From positions 372,001 through 436,000 of the forward strand of contig NZ_FTOB01000004.1 in the NCBI RefSeq assembly GCF_900156625.1: a stretch of DNA of 64,000 nt, written 5' to 3'. The translations under genes and the position numbers were made by a program. Shown here one piece after another: positions 55,182 through 63,039 of this stretch; the first letter of the stretch is position 1; every line of letters begins with the position of its first letter. A model generated the notes under the pieces. It searched no databases. It was not told the origin of the DNA and worked only from the letters and a program-made list of their open reading frames with translations. This DNA comes from Zobellia uliginosa. Lineage in GTDB: Bacteria; Bacteroidota; Bacteroidia; Flavobacteriales; Flavobacteriaceae.

Positions 55182-55730
55182 TCAGTCCCAAGCTACCATC
55201 ATATATTTGATTTTTGCATCATCGGGAATTTGAACGGCTTCGATATTGACGCTGGAAGCATAGCGCAAGCTTGAAGGGAGCTCTTCCTTACTGATCGTAA
55301 AATAGACGTCGCTATCCTTTAGAAGGATGACTACATTGTTCATTGAGGTGATTACCTTTCTAATGGTGTAGTTGTCCTTTATATCTTTAAAGGTGCTGTT
55401 TAGGCCAACCCCTTTTTCGGTAGTGAAACGGGGGTCTTCAATACGAATGTTCTCGATTGTCGGAATACTGTCGGAGTTTGGTGTGAGGGTTAAGAGCGGT
55501 TTTCCTCCCTTTTCAAAAATCTTTATTTTTTTACTGTTGTTCGCCCTATTGGCTATAGTACTGTCTTTTACGATGGAGTCGTTCTCGTAAATGATATCAA
55601 GGTCGCGAACCAAGCTGATGCGATCTAGTTTACCTACTCGGTCGGTAATGATTGAAAACGAAGTGTCTTTTTCATCTTTACAGCTGGTAAGGCAAATGAT
55701 CAGACAGCTTAAGGTTACTATTTTTTTCAT
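55182..55730 (-). CDS. Lipoprotein of unknown function
   Basis: A 182-residue lipoprotein with lipobox LTSC (Cys17). The body is Ser/Asp/Lys-rich with alternating hydrophobic strands (RVGKLDRISLVRDLDIIY, then GVGLNSTFKDIKDNYTI and YMMVAWD at the end). No family is recognised. It lies between the yitT-like gene (38 bases) and the HerA-like gene, with no strong promoter found. Confidence 0.6.
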   Translation of the reverse strand: MKKIVTLSCLIICLTSCKDEKDTSFSIITDRVGKLDRISLVRDLDIIYENDSIVKDSTIANRANNSKKIKIFEKGGKPLLTLTPNSDSIPTIENIRIEDPRFTTEKGVGLNSTFKDIKDNYTIRKVITSMNNVVILLKDSDVYFTISKEELPSSLRYASSVNIEAVQIPDDAKIKYMMVAWD

Positions 55731-55778
55731 GAATTTTTGTGCAAAGTTAAAATTTGATTCTGAAATTAGGTCGGTACA

Positions 55779-57281
55779 TTAGCGCATTACTTTCTTCAGA
55801 ACTCCCAAAACCCCACGAATGAAGGTGGCGCTGGTCAAAACCTTAATGATCGGGTTCTGTCGGGTACTGGCCTTGCTTCGGCTGGTCTTTCTAGGGGCCT
55901 TTTTTTCTTTTTCGGCCTCGGCTTCGGCCAGTTCTATTTTTTCGTTCAGAATTTCATAAGCGCTTTCACGATCAATGGTCTCGCCGTATTTCTTTACCAG
56001 TTTAGAGGTGCCGATTACGGTGTTGAGTTCGGTTTCGGTAAGTACGTCCATACGGCTCATAGGGGCGCGCAACAGGGTTGCGGCCAAGGGGGTCGGTCGT
56101 CCCTTTTCATCTAAGGCCGACACCAGTGCTTCACCTATACCCAAGGCGGTTAAAACCTCTTTGGTGTCGTAATAATCGGAAATGGGGTAGTTTTCAGCCG
56201 TTAGTTTTATGGCCTTTCGGTCTCTGGCGGTAAAGGCACGCAAAGCGTGTTGTACCTTTAGCCCGAGTTGTGAGAGTACTTCATTGGGTACATCGGTCGG
56301 GTTTTGTGTAACGAAGTAAAGACCGATACCTTTTGAACGTATCAATTTAACGATACTTTCTATTTGGTCGAGTAGGGCCTTTGAGGCTTCGTTAAAGATA
56401 AGGTGTGCCTCGTCGATGAACAAGATCAGTTCAGGCCTGTCACTGTCGCCCTGTTCCGGGAAAGTACTGTATATCTCGGCCAGTAGGCTCAACATAAAGG
56501 TCGAAAAAAGTTTGGGGCGGTCTTGTATATCGGTCAGTCGAAGAATATTTATATAGCCTCTTCCGTTTTCGTCTACACGGGTAAGGTCTTCGACATCAAA
56601 TGATTTTTCACCGAAAAAGAGGTCGGCTCCTTGCTGTTCGAGTTCTATGATCTTTCTAAGGATGGCCCCCGTGGAACTGGAGGAAATTCTTCCGTAATCT
56701 TTGGTGAATTCGGCTTTGCCTGCGCCCGTGGCGTACTGCAGTACCTTTTTGAAATCCTTTAGGTCTAAGAGCGGAAGCTTATTATCGTCGCAATATTTGA
56801 ATACCACCGAAACAATTCCTTCCTGGGTGTCCGATAGGTCGAGAATACGGGATAGGAGCACTGGTCCGAATTCCGATACCGTGGCCCGTAGTTTTACCCC
56901 ATCTTGTTTGGAAAGCGAGAGGATCTCGACCGGAAACGCCTTGGGTTCAAAGGGCAGGCCTATTTTGGTATGGCGTTCATCAATTTTAGGGTGACCGGGA
57001 CTCGGTTGGGCCAAGCCGCTCAAATCCCCTTTGAGATCCATCAATAAGACCGGGATTCCTTTTTCAGATAGGTTTTCGGCCAGTACCTGTAAAGTTTTTG
57101 TCTTTCCGGTTCCCGTAGCCCCCGCAATAAGTCCGTGACGGTTCAACGTTTTTAAAGGTATTTTTACATGGGCATCGGTAATAGCCTCCCCATCGAGCAT
57201 GGCAGCGCCCAATATTATGGAGTCACCTTTGGTAGTATACCCTGCTTCAATGTGTTGAAAGAATTCGTCTCTAGTTGCCAT
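55779..57281 (-). CDS. HerA-like (DUF853) P-loop ATPase
   Basis: A 500-residue helicase HerA-C-terminal-type ATPase. The Walker A motif is AGATGTGKTKTLQVL and the Walker B region is ELILFIDEAHLIFNEASKALL; GIGLYFVTQNPTDVP follows as sensor. The C-terminal tail (from about residue 455) is Lys/Arg-rich. Proteins of this family (DUF853) are common and of unclear function, possibly DNA translocation. It stands alone, with no nuclease or SIR2-like partner, so it is not called a defence gene. Confidence 0.86.
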   Translation of the reverse strand: MATRDEFFQHIEAGYTTKGDSIILGAAMLDGEAITDAHVKIPLKTLNRHGLIAGATGTGKTKTLQVLAENLSEKGIPVLLMDLKGDLSGLAQPSPGHPKIDERHTKIGLPFEPKAFPVEILSLSKQDGVKLRATVSEFGPVLLSRILDLSDTQEGIVSVVFKYCDDNKLPLLDLKDFKKVLQYATGAGKAEFTKDYGRISSSSTGAILRKIIELEQQGADLFFGEKSFDVEDLTRVDENGRGYINILRLTDIQDRPKLFSTFMLSLLAEIYSTFPEQGDSDRPELILFIDEAHLIFNEASKALLDQIESIVKLIRSKGIGLYFVTQNPTDVPNEVLSQLGLKVQHALRAFTARDRKAIKLTAENYPISDYYDTKEVLTALGIGEALVSALDEKGRPTPLAATLLRAPMSRMDVLTETELNTVIGTSKLVKKYGETIDRESAYEILNEKIELAEAEAEKEKKAPRKTSRSKASTRQNPIIKVLTSATFIRGVLGVLKKVMR

Positions 57282-57437
57282 TCGGTCTATTTTGGAGTAA
57301 AAATAAGAGAATTTTACTGTTTGGCCGTTACTTTTAGAGAAGTTTGGGATTGGTCATAGCTGAACCTTGGCCCTCTGGTGGTATTCTACCGTTGAAATCG
57401 CGCTTATTGGGCAAATGGTGAATTTAAGAATCAGAAT

Positions 57438-57469
57438 TTGGGTTTTGGAATCTGCAAGGCGTATCTTTG
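57438..57469 (+). promoter_or_regulatory. Predicted promoter of queE, very close to the start codon
   Basis: TTG (57438-57440), a 21-base spacer and an exact TATCTTTG (57462-57469). The first in-frame ATG is at 57474, only 4 bases after the box. Confidence 0.5.
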
Positions 57470-57473
57470 CACG

Positions 57474-58106
57474 ATGGTCAAAGATGAAGTTTTACAGGAA
57501 GTGGAGAAAGGGATGATGTTGCCCCTAATGGAAGAATTCTACACCATACAGGGCGAAGGTTTCCATAAAGGTACGGCGGCATATTTTATTCGTGTCGGAG
57601 GATGTGATGTTGGATGCCATTGGTGCGATGTAAAAGAGAGCTGGAATGCGGAAACCCATCCGCCCACCGATATTCGCCAAATTACCGAAAATGCTTCAAA
57701 ATATTCCGATACCATAGTCATTACGGGCGGCGAACCGCTCACATGGAATATGCAGCCCTTGACCGATGCCCTAAAGGCGAAAAACCTTAAGATCCACATA
57801 GAGACTTCGGGTGCATATCCCTTGACCGGTACGTGGGATTGGATTTGCCTTTCGCCCAAAAAGAACAAACTTCCGGTAGATGAAATTTATGAGGTGGCCC
57901 ACGAACTTAAGGTCATTGTTTACAATAAACACGATTTGATTTTTGCCGAACAGGAAGCGGCAAAGGTGAACGGAAAATGTATTCTCTACTTACAGCCCGA
58001 ATGGAGCGTACGCGATAAGGTTACGCCCATGATCGTCGATTATGTGATGCAAAACCCTAAGTGGAAGGTAAGTCTACAGACCCACAAGTATTTGAATATC
58101 CCTTAA
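57474..58106 (+). CDS. queE: 7-carboxy-7-deazaguanine synthase
   Basis: A 210-residue radical-SAM enzyme of queuosine biosynthesis (CPH4 to CDG). It has the N-terminal MEEFYTIQGEGFHKGTAAYF, the cluster motif GGCDVGCHWCDV (C-x3-C-x2-C), ITGGEPLTW and WDWICLSPKKNKLP. A start at 57474 gives 210 residues and an N-terminal stretch seen in flavobacterial relatives; a start at 57513 (MMLPLMEEF) is the alternative. No other que genes are in the window. Confidence 0.93.
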   Translation: MVKDEVLQEVEKGMMLPLMEEFYTIQGEGFHKGTAAYFIRVGGCDVGCHWCDVKESWNAETHPPTDIRQITENASKYSDTIVITGGEPLTWNMQPLTDALKAKNLKIHIETSGAYPLTGTWDWICLSPKKNKLPVDEIYEVAHELKVIVYNKHDLIFAEQEAAKVNGKCILYLQPEWSVRDKVTPMIVDYVMQNPKWKVSLQTHKYLNIP

Positions 58107-58109
58107 TGT

Positions 58110-59042
58110 TTAACGACCGCCTGCGGATTTTAGGTCCAATAGGCATTCGGGGTCAAGGCTTGGCGGGTCGGGAAAAAGGTCTTTTGAGGTTTTTGATTCC
58201 AACATTCGAAGTACGTCTTTACCGCTTAGGCGACAGGCGGCTTTTAATCCGTTTTCATAGAATCCCATCTTGGCCGATGATTTATTGGCGAATCCGCCGA
58301 ACTGCAGTTCGGCCTGCATAAGACAACCCTCTACCGAGCAGTGGCTATTTCCTTTTGTATTGCCATCTTCATCTAAAACCGGTTTGCCGTTTTCGTCGCG
58401 TTCTATGTCCTCGTGGTCGTGCACCGGTGTAGTACCTAAATTCACAAGGCCGAAAAGATGGCCGAATTCATGGTTGAGGGTTGAGTTTTCTACATCGGCA
58501 TCGGTAATAAAAAAGCTTTGATTGGCCAGTTTGCGCACCGTTACCTCGTGAATGATCATAGAGGTATTGCGGTAGACCGCACCCAAGGTAACGAGTCCCT
58601 CTTCCTCATCATCGCCTTCTGCCGGTGCATCGGCAAAATAGATATAGAGTCCTAAAGTAGGGCCGTCGTTAAAAACGGTTCTGTTTTCCGATTCGAGTTT
58701 GGCGATTTCTTCCAAGGTCAAATTTTCTTCATCGGGCGATTCCAGTTGGGTGTACTTGAGCTCAATATCTTCCTTGAACGTTCTTTTTTTTAGGTAGGAG
58801 ACAAAACCCAACATGGCTTCGTCCGTAGGTTTGAAACCTTCTACGTAGGCAATTTCGATAAGCAGCTTTGTAAACCTTTCGTTCGATAGAATGTCTTTGG
58901 CCGAGTCGCCAGCACTTTTTAGACTGGCCTCTTTTGCCTGATTTTTTTCCTTTTCGGCGCTATTGGTGTCGTCGTCTTTGGTACAGCTTAGGAAAAGGCC
59001 AGTGAACAAGACCAATAAAAATAAGTGCGATTTTCTCATCAT
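58110..59042 (-). CDS. Secreted metzincin-like metalloprotease, lipoprotein
   Basis: A 310-residue lipoprotein (lipobox FLSC). A Lys/Glu-rich spacer precedes the zinc motif HEFGHLFGLVNLGTTPVHDH (extended HExxHxxGxxNxG..H) at about residue 190, and the Met-turn-like GCLMQAEL follows after a Cys pair. The mature region from 62 to 120 is mainly helical. Metzincin lipoproteins of this type are probably surface proteases of unknown target. It converges with queE, 3 bases apart. The start may be 59042 or 59039 (two adjacent ATG). Confidence 0.85.
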   Translation of the reverse strand: MMRKSHLFLLVLFTGLFLSCTKDDDTNSAEKEKNQAKEASLKSAGDSAKDILSNERFTKLLIEIAYVEGFKPTDEAMLGFVSYLKKRTFKEDIELKYTQLESPDEENLTLEEIAKLESENRTVFNDGPTLGLYIYFADAPAEGDDEEEGLVTLGAVYRNTSMIIHEVTVRKLANQSFFITDADVENSTLNHEFGHLFGLVNLGTTPVHDHEDIERDENGKPVLDEDGNTKGNSHCSVEGCLMQAELQFGGFANKSSAKMGFYENGLKAACRLSGKDVLRMLESKTSKDLFPDPPSLDPECLLDLKSAGGR

Positions 59043-59090
59043 TGAATTTTAGGGACAGTCGTACAAGAACAAAAATGGTGAAAAATGATC

Positions 59091-59798
59091 TTATTTCAAC
59101 CATAACTTGGCCAAATAGTCGTAATGATCGCCCTTTCTTACTAATTGGCAATTGAATCCATTGGCTTCCGCGGCCATTTTCAAGGTTTTGTAATCGAGAT
59201 AGAGCCAGAAAAATGGTTCGCTTTCCTGGTTTTTGTATTTCATACTGAACTCGACTTCACCATAGTACGAACCCGTATCGGGTACCCAGCGGCCCCCATC
59301 TTCGTCTTCGTCGAACATGTATATGATATCGCTGGAGTCAAGTAAAATTTGCCCGCCCGGTTTCAACAAGGTTTTTAAATGGTCTAAAAAGCGGGACATA
59401 TTGCCCAGCCTTCCAACAATGCCAATACCGTTCATCAACAGGAGCAAGGTATCAAATTTAGGACCTTTAAGGTCGTGTATATCGCTATGTACCACCTTGT
59501 TGATACCCCTTAGGGTACAGGTTTCTATGGCGCCTTTGGAGTGGTCGAGCGCGGTTACGTCGCGGTTTGTTTCCTGAAGGTAGAGACTGTGGCTTCCGGC
59601 CCCGCATCCTATGTCGAGTACGCTGCCCTTACAAAGGTCAAGTGCTTTTTGTTCCAGCTCTGGCATCTCCTTGTAATCCCTAAAGAGATAGGGTAGGGGT
59701 ATTTTATCCTCTTCGTCCAAAGAAGAGAAGGTGATTATGTCTTCGCTATAATTTCCTTTTTGATAATCTAATACTGCATTTCCGAAAATATCGATCAT
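59091..59798 (-). CDS. Class I SAM-dependent methyltransferase
   Basis: A 235-residue methyltransferase. The SAM-binding motif I is VLDIGCGAGSHSLYL, with motif II in VHSDIHDLKG and LKPGGQILLDSSD downstream. The start at 59798 (MIDIFGNAVLDYQKG) fits relatives; a longer ORF to 59882 would overlap the divergent gene at 59874 and add a non-homologous leader. Substrate unknown. It is divergent from the YkgJ-type gene, with 75 bases between starts. Confidence 0.83.
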   Translation of the reverse strand: MIDIFGNAVLDYQKGNYSEDIITFSSLDEEDKIPLPYLFRDYKEMPELEQKALDLCKGSVLDIGCGAGSHSLYLQETNRDVTALDHSKGAIETCTLRGINKVVHSDIHDLKGPKFDTLLLLMNGIGIVGRLGNMSRFLDHLKTLLKPGGQILLDSSDIIYMFDEDEDGGRWVPDTGSYYGEVEFSMKYKNQESEPFFWLYLDYKTLKMAAEANGFNCQLVRKGDHYDYLAKLWLK

Positions 59799-59848
59799 AT
59801 CACAATAGCTTTGTAAGGCAAAAATGGACTTTTTAAGTATTTCTTGCT

Positions 59849-59856
59849 TAGTTTTG
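59849..59856 (+). promoter_or_regulatory. Predicted -7 box (TAGTTTTG) of the YkgJ-type gene
   Basis: An exact TAnnTTTG match 17 bases before the ATG at 59874. Confidence 0.5.
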
Positions 59857-59873
59857 GGCAGATTTTTAAGAGG

Positions 59874-60371
59874 ATGGACCAAATTTTACGTGAACTTCCA
59901 AAGAAGGCCAAAGATAAGCAGAACGAAAACAAGAAGTTTTTTGCGAAACTAAAAAAGCGCCCGCCCAAGAATCTTGATTACATCATGCAAGAACTGCATG
60001 AAGAAGAATTTGAGCGAACCGATTGTCTTGATTGTGCCAACTGCTGTAAAACTACGGGACCTTTGTTCACCAGGGCCGATATCGAAAGAATTGCCAAATT
60101 CCTTCGGCAGAAACCCCAAGCCTTTATTGAAGCGTATTTGCGTATCGACGAAGATAGCGATTACGTGCTTCAGCAGGTACCCTGTACCTTCTTGGGCGCC
60201 GATAATTACTGCTCTATCTACGATGTTCGCCCTAAGGCTTGCCGTGAGTTTCCGCATACCGACCGGAAGAAATTCCAGCAAATATCGAACCTTACCTTAA
60301 AGAATGTGGCCATTTGCCCTGCGGCTTTCAATATTGTCGAGAAAATGAAAAAAAACATTGGGAAGGGTTAG
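59874..60371 (+). CDS. YkgJ-family cysteine-cluster protein
   Basis: A 165-residue protein with the Cys-rich motif DCLDCANCCKTTGPLFT and CTFLGADNYCSIYDVRPKACREFPH, which bind zinc or an iron-sulfur cluster. The N-terminal region (1-45) is Lys-rich and likely helical. The ATG at 59874 is chosen because the upstream in-frame TTG overlaps the predicted -7 box. Its role is unknown; it is followed after 24 bases by the GyrI-like gene. Confidence 0.85.
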   Translation: MDQILRELPKKAKDKQNENKKFFAKLKKRPPKNLDYIMQELHEEEFERTDCLDCANCCKTTGPLFTRADIERIAKFLRQKPQAFIEAYLRIDEDSDYVLQQVPCTFLGADNYCSIYDVRPKACREFPHTDRKKFQQISNLTLKNVAICPAAFNIVEKMKKNIGKG

Positions 60372-60395
60372 ACTTCCATAAATAGAAACCCCAAT

Positions 60396-60878
60396 ATGTA
60401 CCTTAGAACAGAAGTCCTACCGAAGAAAATACTAGTGGGCCGCCGCTTGAACATGACCTTGGCACATAACCGAACCTTTGAACTTTGGAGCGGTTTTATG
60501 CCCTTGAGAAAAACCATAGCCGACCCAGTGGGCAGCGACCTGTATTCCGTTCAGGTGTTTTCGGAAATGCCCGAAGGCTCCAGTTTTGGGCCGGATACCC
60601 GCTTCGAAAAATGGGCCGCGGTCGAGGTGAAGGGGGAAGCTGTGTATGGTGATGGGTTGGAGACCCTATGTTTGAACGGGGGACTTTATGCCGTATTCTT
60701 ACATAAGGGCCTGTCTTCGGAATTCCATCTGACAATGGATTTTATTTTTAAGGAATGGCTTCCCATATCCGATTATCGCCTAGATCATAGGCCTCACTTT
60801 GAACTTCTCGGAAGCAAATATAAAAACGATCACCCCGAATCGGAAGAAGAGGTTTGGATTCCTGTCCGGCCGAAGTGA
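60396..60878 (+). CDS. GyrI-like (AraC effector-binding domain) protein
   Basis: A 160-residue stand-alone ligand-binding domain of the GyrI/AraC-effector type. It contains MTLAHNRTFELWSGFMPLRK near the start, KWAAVEVKGEAVYGDGLETL in the middle and DHRPHFELLGSKYKN, then PESEEEVWIPV at the end, with Glu in the conserved pocket position. Such proteins bind small molecules or DNA gyrase. It probably shares a transcript with the YkgJ-type gene. Confidence 0.83.
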   Translation: MYLRTEVLPKKILVGRRLNMTLAHNRTFELWSGFMPLRKTIADPVGSDLYSVQVFSEMPEGSSFGPDTRFEKWAAVEVKGEAVYGDGLETLCLNGGLYAVFLHKGLSSEFHLTMDFIFKEWLPISDYRLDHRPHFELLGSKYKNDHPESEEEVWIPVRPK

Positions 60879-60918
60879 AGCGGGCACCGTTCTTAAAGGT
60901 TTTTACTATCTTTAAGAC

Positions 60919-61779
60919 ATGGGGCCCATTATCCATTACTTTGAAAATATCCCCTCCTTGCACCGTTCGCTTATTTTGGTCGGGGGAATCACCGTTTTTT
61001 GGTTTCTTGAGGGCATCGTGCCCCTTTTTGGTTTTACGTATAAGAAATGGAAGCACGCACTCCCGAACCTGTTTTTTACGATGACGACGGTTGTCATAAA
61101 TTTTGCCCTTGCCTTTTTGTTGCTAAAGACCGCCGATTTTACGGTAATTCATGATTTTGGAATTATCAACTGGCTTCCCGATATGCCCTTATGGCTCTAT
61201 GTTATTGTAGGGCTGTTGTTACTAGATCTTGTCGGTGCCTATCTGGCCCATTTTGTCGAGCACAAGATAAAAATTTTATGGATGGTACACTTGGTACACC
61301 ATACCGACCATAATGTAGACACGACTACGGCCAATCGGCACCATCCTTTAGAAAGTATGATTCGTTTTGTGTTTACCCTTGTAGGGGTTTTTCTCGTCGG
61401 TACGCCTATCGGTATTGTAATGTTATATCAGTCCTTATCGCTTGTGGCGACCCAATTCAACCATGCCAACATAAAAATGCCCAAAAGGTTAGACGACCTC
61501 TTAAGTCTGTTGATCGTTTCGCCCGATATGCACAAGGTGCATCACCATTATCGATTACCGTATACCGATAGTAATTACGGTAACATATTTTCGTTATGGG
61601 ATCGTTTGTTCGGTACCTATATGAAGTTAGATCGGGAAAAGATTGTATACGGGGTAGATACCTTTCCCGATGAGGTCGAGAACTCCAGCATCAAAGGGCT
61701 GTTACGACAGCCTTTCCATAAATACAGAAAACCTACCACCTTGCCGGAAGCCGAATCGGTAAAAGGGCAGCCCCTGTAA
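60919..61779 (+). CDS. Sterol desaturase/fatty-acid hydroxylase-family membrane protein
   Basis: A 286-residue integral membrane protein with four to five spans. The eight-His di-iron pattern is visible: HFVEHK (HxxxH), HLVHHTDHNVD (HxxHH), NRHHP and HKVHHHYRLPYTDSNYGN. Related enzymes hydroxylate or desaturate sterols and carotenoids (CrtZ-like); the substrate is not known. It converges with the namZ-like gene with no gap, and starts 40 bases after the GyrI-like gene. Confidence 0.87.
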   Translation: MGPIIHYFENIPSLHRSLILVGGITVFWFLEGIVPLFGFTYKKWKHALPNLFFTMTTVVINFALAFLLLKTADFTVIHDFGIINWLPDMPLWLYVIVGLLLLDLVGAYLAHFVEHKIKILWMVHLVHHTDHNVDTTTANRHHPLESMIRFVFTLVGVFLVGTPIGIVMLYQSLSLVATQFNHANIKMPKRLDDLLSLLIVSPDMHKVHHHYRLPYTDSNYGNIFSLWDRLFGTYMKLDREKIVYGVDTFPDEVENSSIKGLLRQPFHKYRKPTTLPEAESVKGQPL

Positions 61780-63036
61780 TTAGCGGTACATCAGGTACTT
61801 TTTCCTGATTTTTTTAAACTCATCGATGTCGCTTTGCCAAGTAGCCTTGATCTCTTCTTCGCTTATCCCTTGTTCAATTTGTTTTTGAAGTGCTTCGGTT
61901 CCTGCATGGGCGGTGAAGCCTTTGGTGTTGAAGAACTTGCTCTTGTCGAGGGTATTGGTATAGGCGTCTATGAGCCATTGCAGGGAAACTTCGCTCATTT
62001 TGGGGAATCCGGATAAATCTTTCCCGAAGCATGTCTTTCCGTTTTCCTTTGGGGATTTTGAACCAAAATTGGGCATGGGGGTATATTTGTAACTATACTG
62101 GGTACTATCGAGAAAAGAGGCCCCGTAACACTGAAATTGCAATTCGGTTCCACGTCCGGCATTGATGTTCGTTCCTTCAAAAAGACCTAGGCTCGGATAT
62201 AGGTTGATCGCCGTATCGTTGGGCAGGTTCGGCGAAGGCCTGACCGGTATGCTGTAGGGGGTGTCATATGTCCAATTTTCCAATGGAATCACCGTAAGGT
62301 CGGCTTTAGTACCATTCCCAAGCCATTTCTCTTCATTGATCATTCGGGCGTATTCGCCAATGGTCATGCCGTAGACCAAGGGGATTTCGGTCATGCCCAA
62401 AAAGCTGGTGTGCTCTTTTTTCATGGTCGGGCCGTCTATATAAGCGCCGTTAGGGTTAGGGCGGTCAAGTACTATAATGGGAACGTTCTGTTCCGCACAG
62501 GCCTCCATGACCAATTGTAAGGTGGCTATATAGGTGTAGAAGCGAACCCCCACATCTTGAATGTCGAAAAGAACGATATCGATATCCTCTAATTGCTCGG
62601 CGGAAGGTTTCCGGTTTTTCCCGTAGAGGGAAATCAATGGGAGTCCCGTCTTATTGTCGATCCCGTCCTTAACTTTTTCGCCGGCATCGGCGCTACCTCG
62701 AAAACCGTGCTCGGGAGCGAACACTTTTATGATATCGACACCGCGTGCCAATAAAGAATCGACGAGATGGACATATGGAAGGGGGGTGTTTTTAACCTGA
62801 TCTTTAAAAATAATGGTCGTCTGGTTTCCTACAATGCCGACTTTCTTTCCCTTAAGTAAAGGAAGGTAGGCTTCGGTTCTATTGGCTGCCACTACAACGG
62901 GCTTTGCCTTGACCGAATCGTTTAGTGAGACCGCAGGTTTTGATTGGGTTTTCTCGGCTTTCGTTTGGTTTCCGCAGGCGATAAGAAGCAAAAACCAAAT
63001 GAAAAATGTACTTTTGAGAGAGTTTAAAAACGCCAT
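61780..63036 (-). CDS. namZ: Exo-beta-N-acetylmuramidase NamZ-type lipoprotein (DUF1343)
   Basis: A 418-residue lipoprotein (lipobox LIAC). The DUF1343/GH171 core shows LLKGKKVGIVGNQTTI, FAPEHGFRGSADAGEKV and GLPLISLYGKNRKPS, then IVLFDIQDVGVRFYTYI, LDRPNPNGAYIDGP and GRGTELQFQC. NamZ releases terminal MurNAc from peptidoglycan fragments for recycling. The start at 63036 gives a signal peptide; a longer in-frame ORF to 63237 overlaps the divergent permease and lacks one. Confidence 0.86.
   Translation of the reverse strand: MAFLNSLKSTFFIWFLLLIACGNQTKAEKTQSKPAVSLNDSVKAKPVVVAANRTEAYLPLLKGKKVGIVGNQTTIIFKDQVKNTPLPYVHLVDSLLARGVDIIKVFAPEHGFRGSADAGEKVKDGIDNKTGLPLISLYGKNRKPSAEQLEDIDIVLFDIQDVGVRFYTYIATLQLVMEACAEQNVPIIVLDRPNPNGAYIDGPTMKKEHTSFLGMTEIPLVYGMTIGEYARMINEEKWLGNGTKADLTVIPLENWTYDTPYSIPVRPSPNLPNDTAINLYPSLGLFEGTNINAGRGTELQFQCYGASFLDSTQYSYKYTPMPNFGSKSPKENGKTCFGKDLSGFPKMSEVSLQWLIDAYTNTLDKSKFFNTKGFTAHAGTEALQKQIEQGISEEEIKATWQSDIDEFKKIRKKYLMYR
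63009..63016 (+). promoter_or_regulatory. Predicted -7 box (TACTTTTG) of the permease, inside namZ
   Basis: An exact TAnnTTTG match 23 bases before the TTG start at 63040, within the namZ signal-peptide coding region. The -33 element is not recognisable. Confidence 0.45.
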
Positions 63037-63039
63037 AGA

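Noticed and set aside
55779-57281. HerA-type defence system
   Set aside because: The DUF853 ATPase has no SIR2, NurA, DUF4297 or other nuclease partner next to it; its neighbours are ordinary genes.
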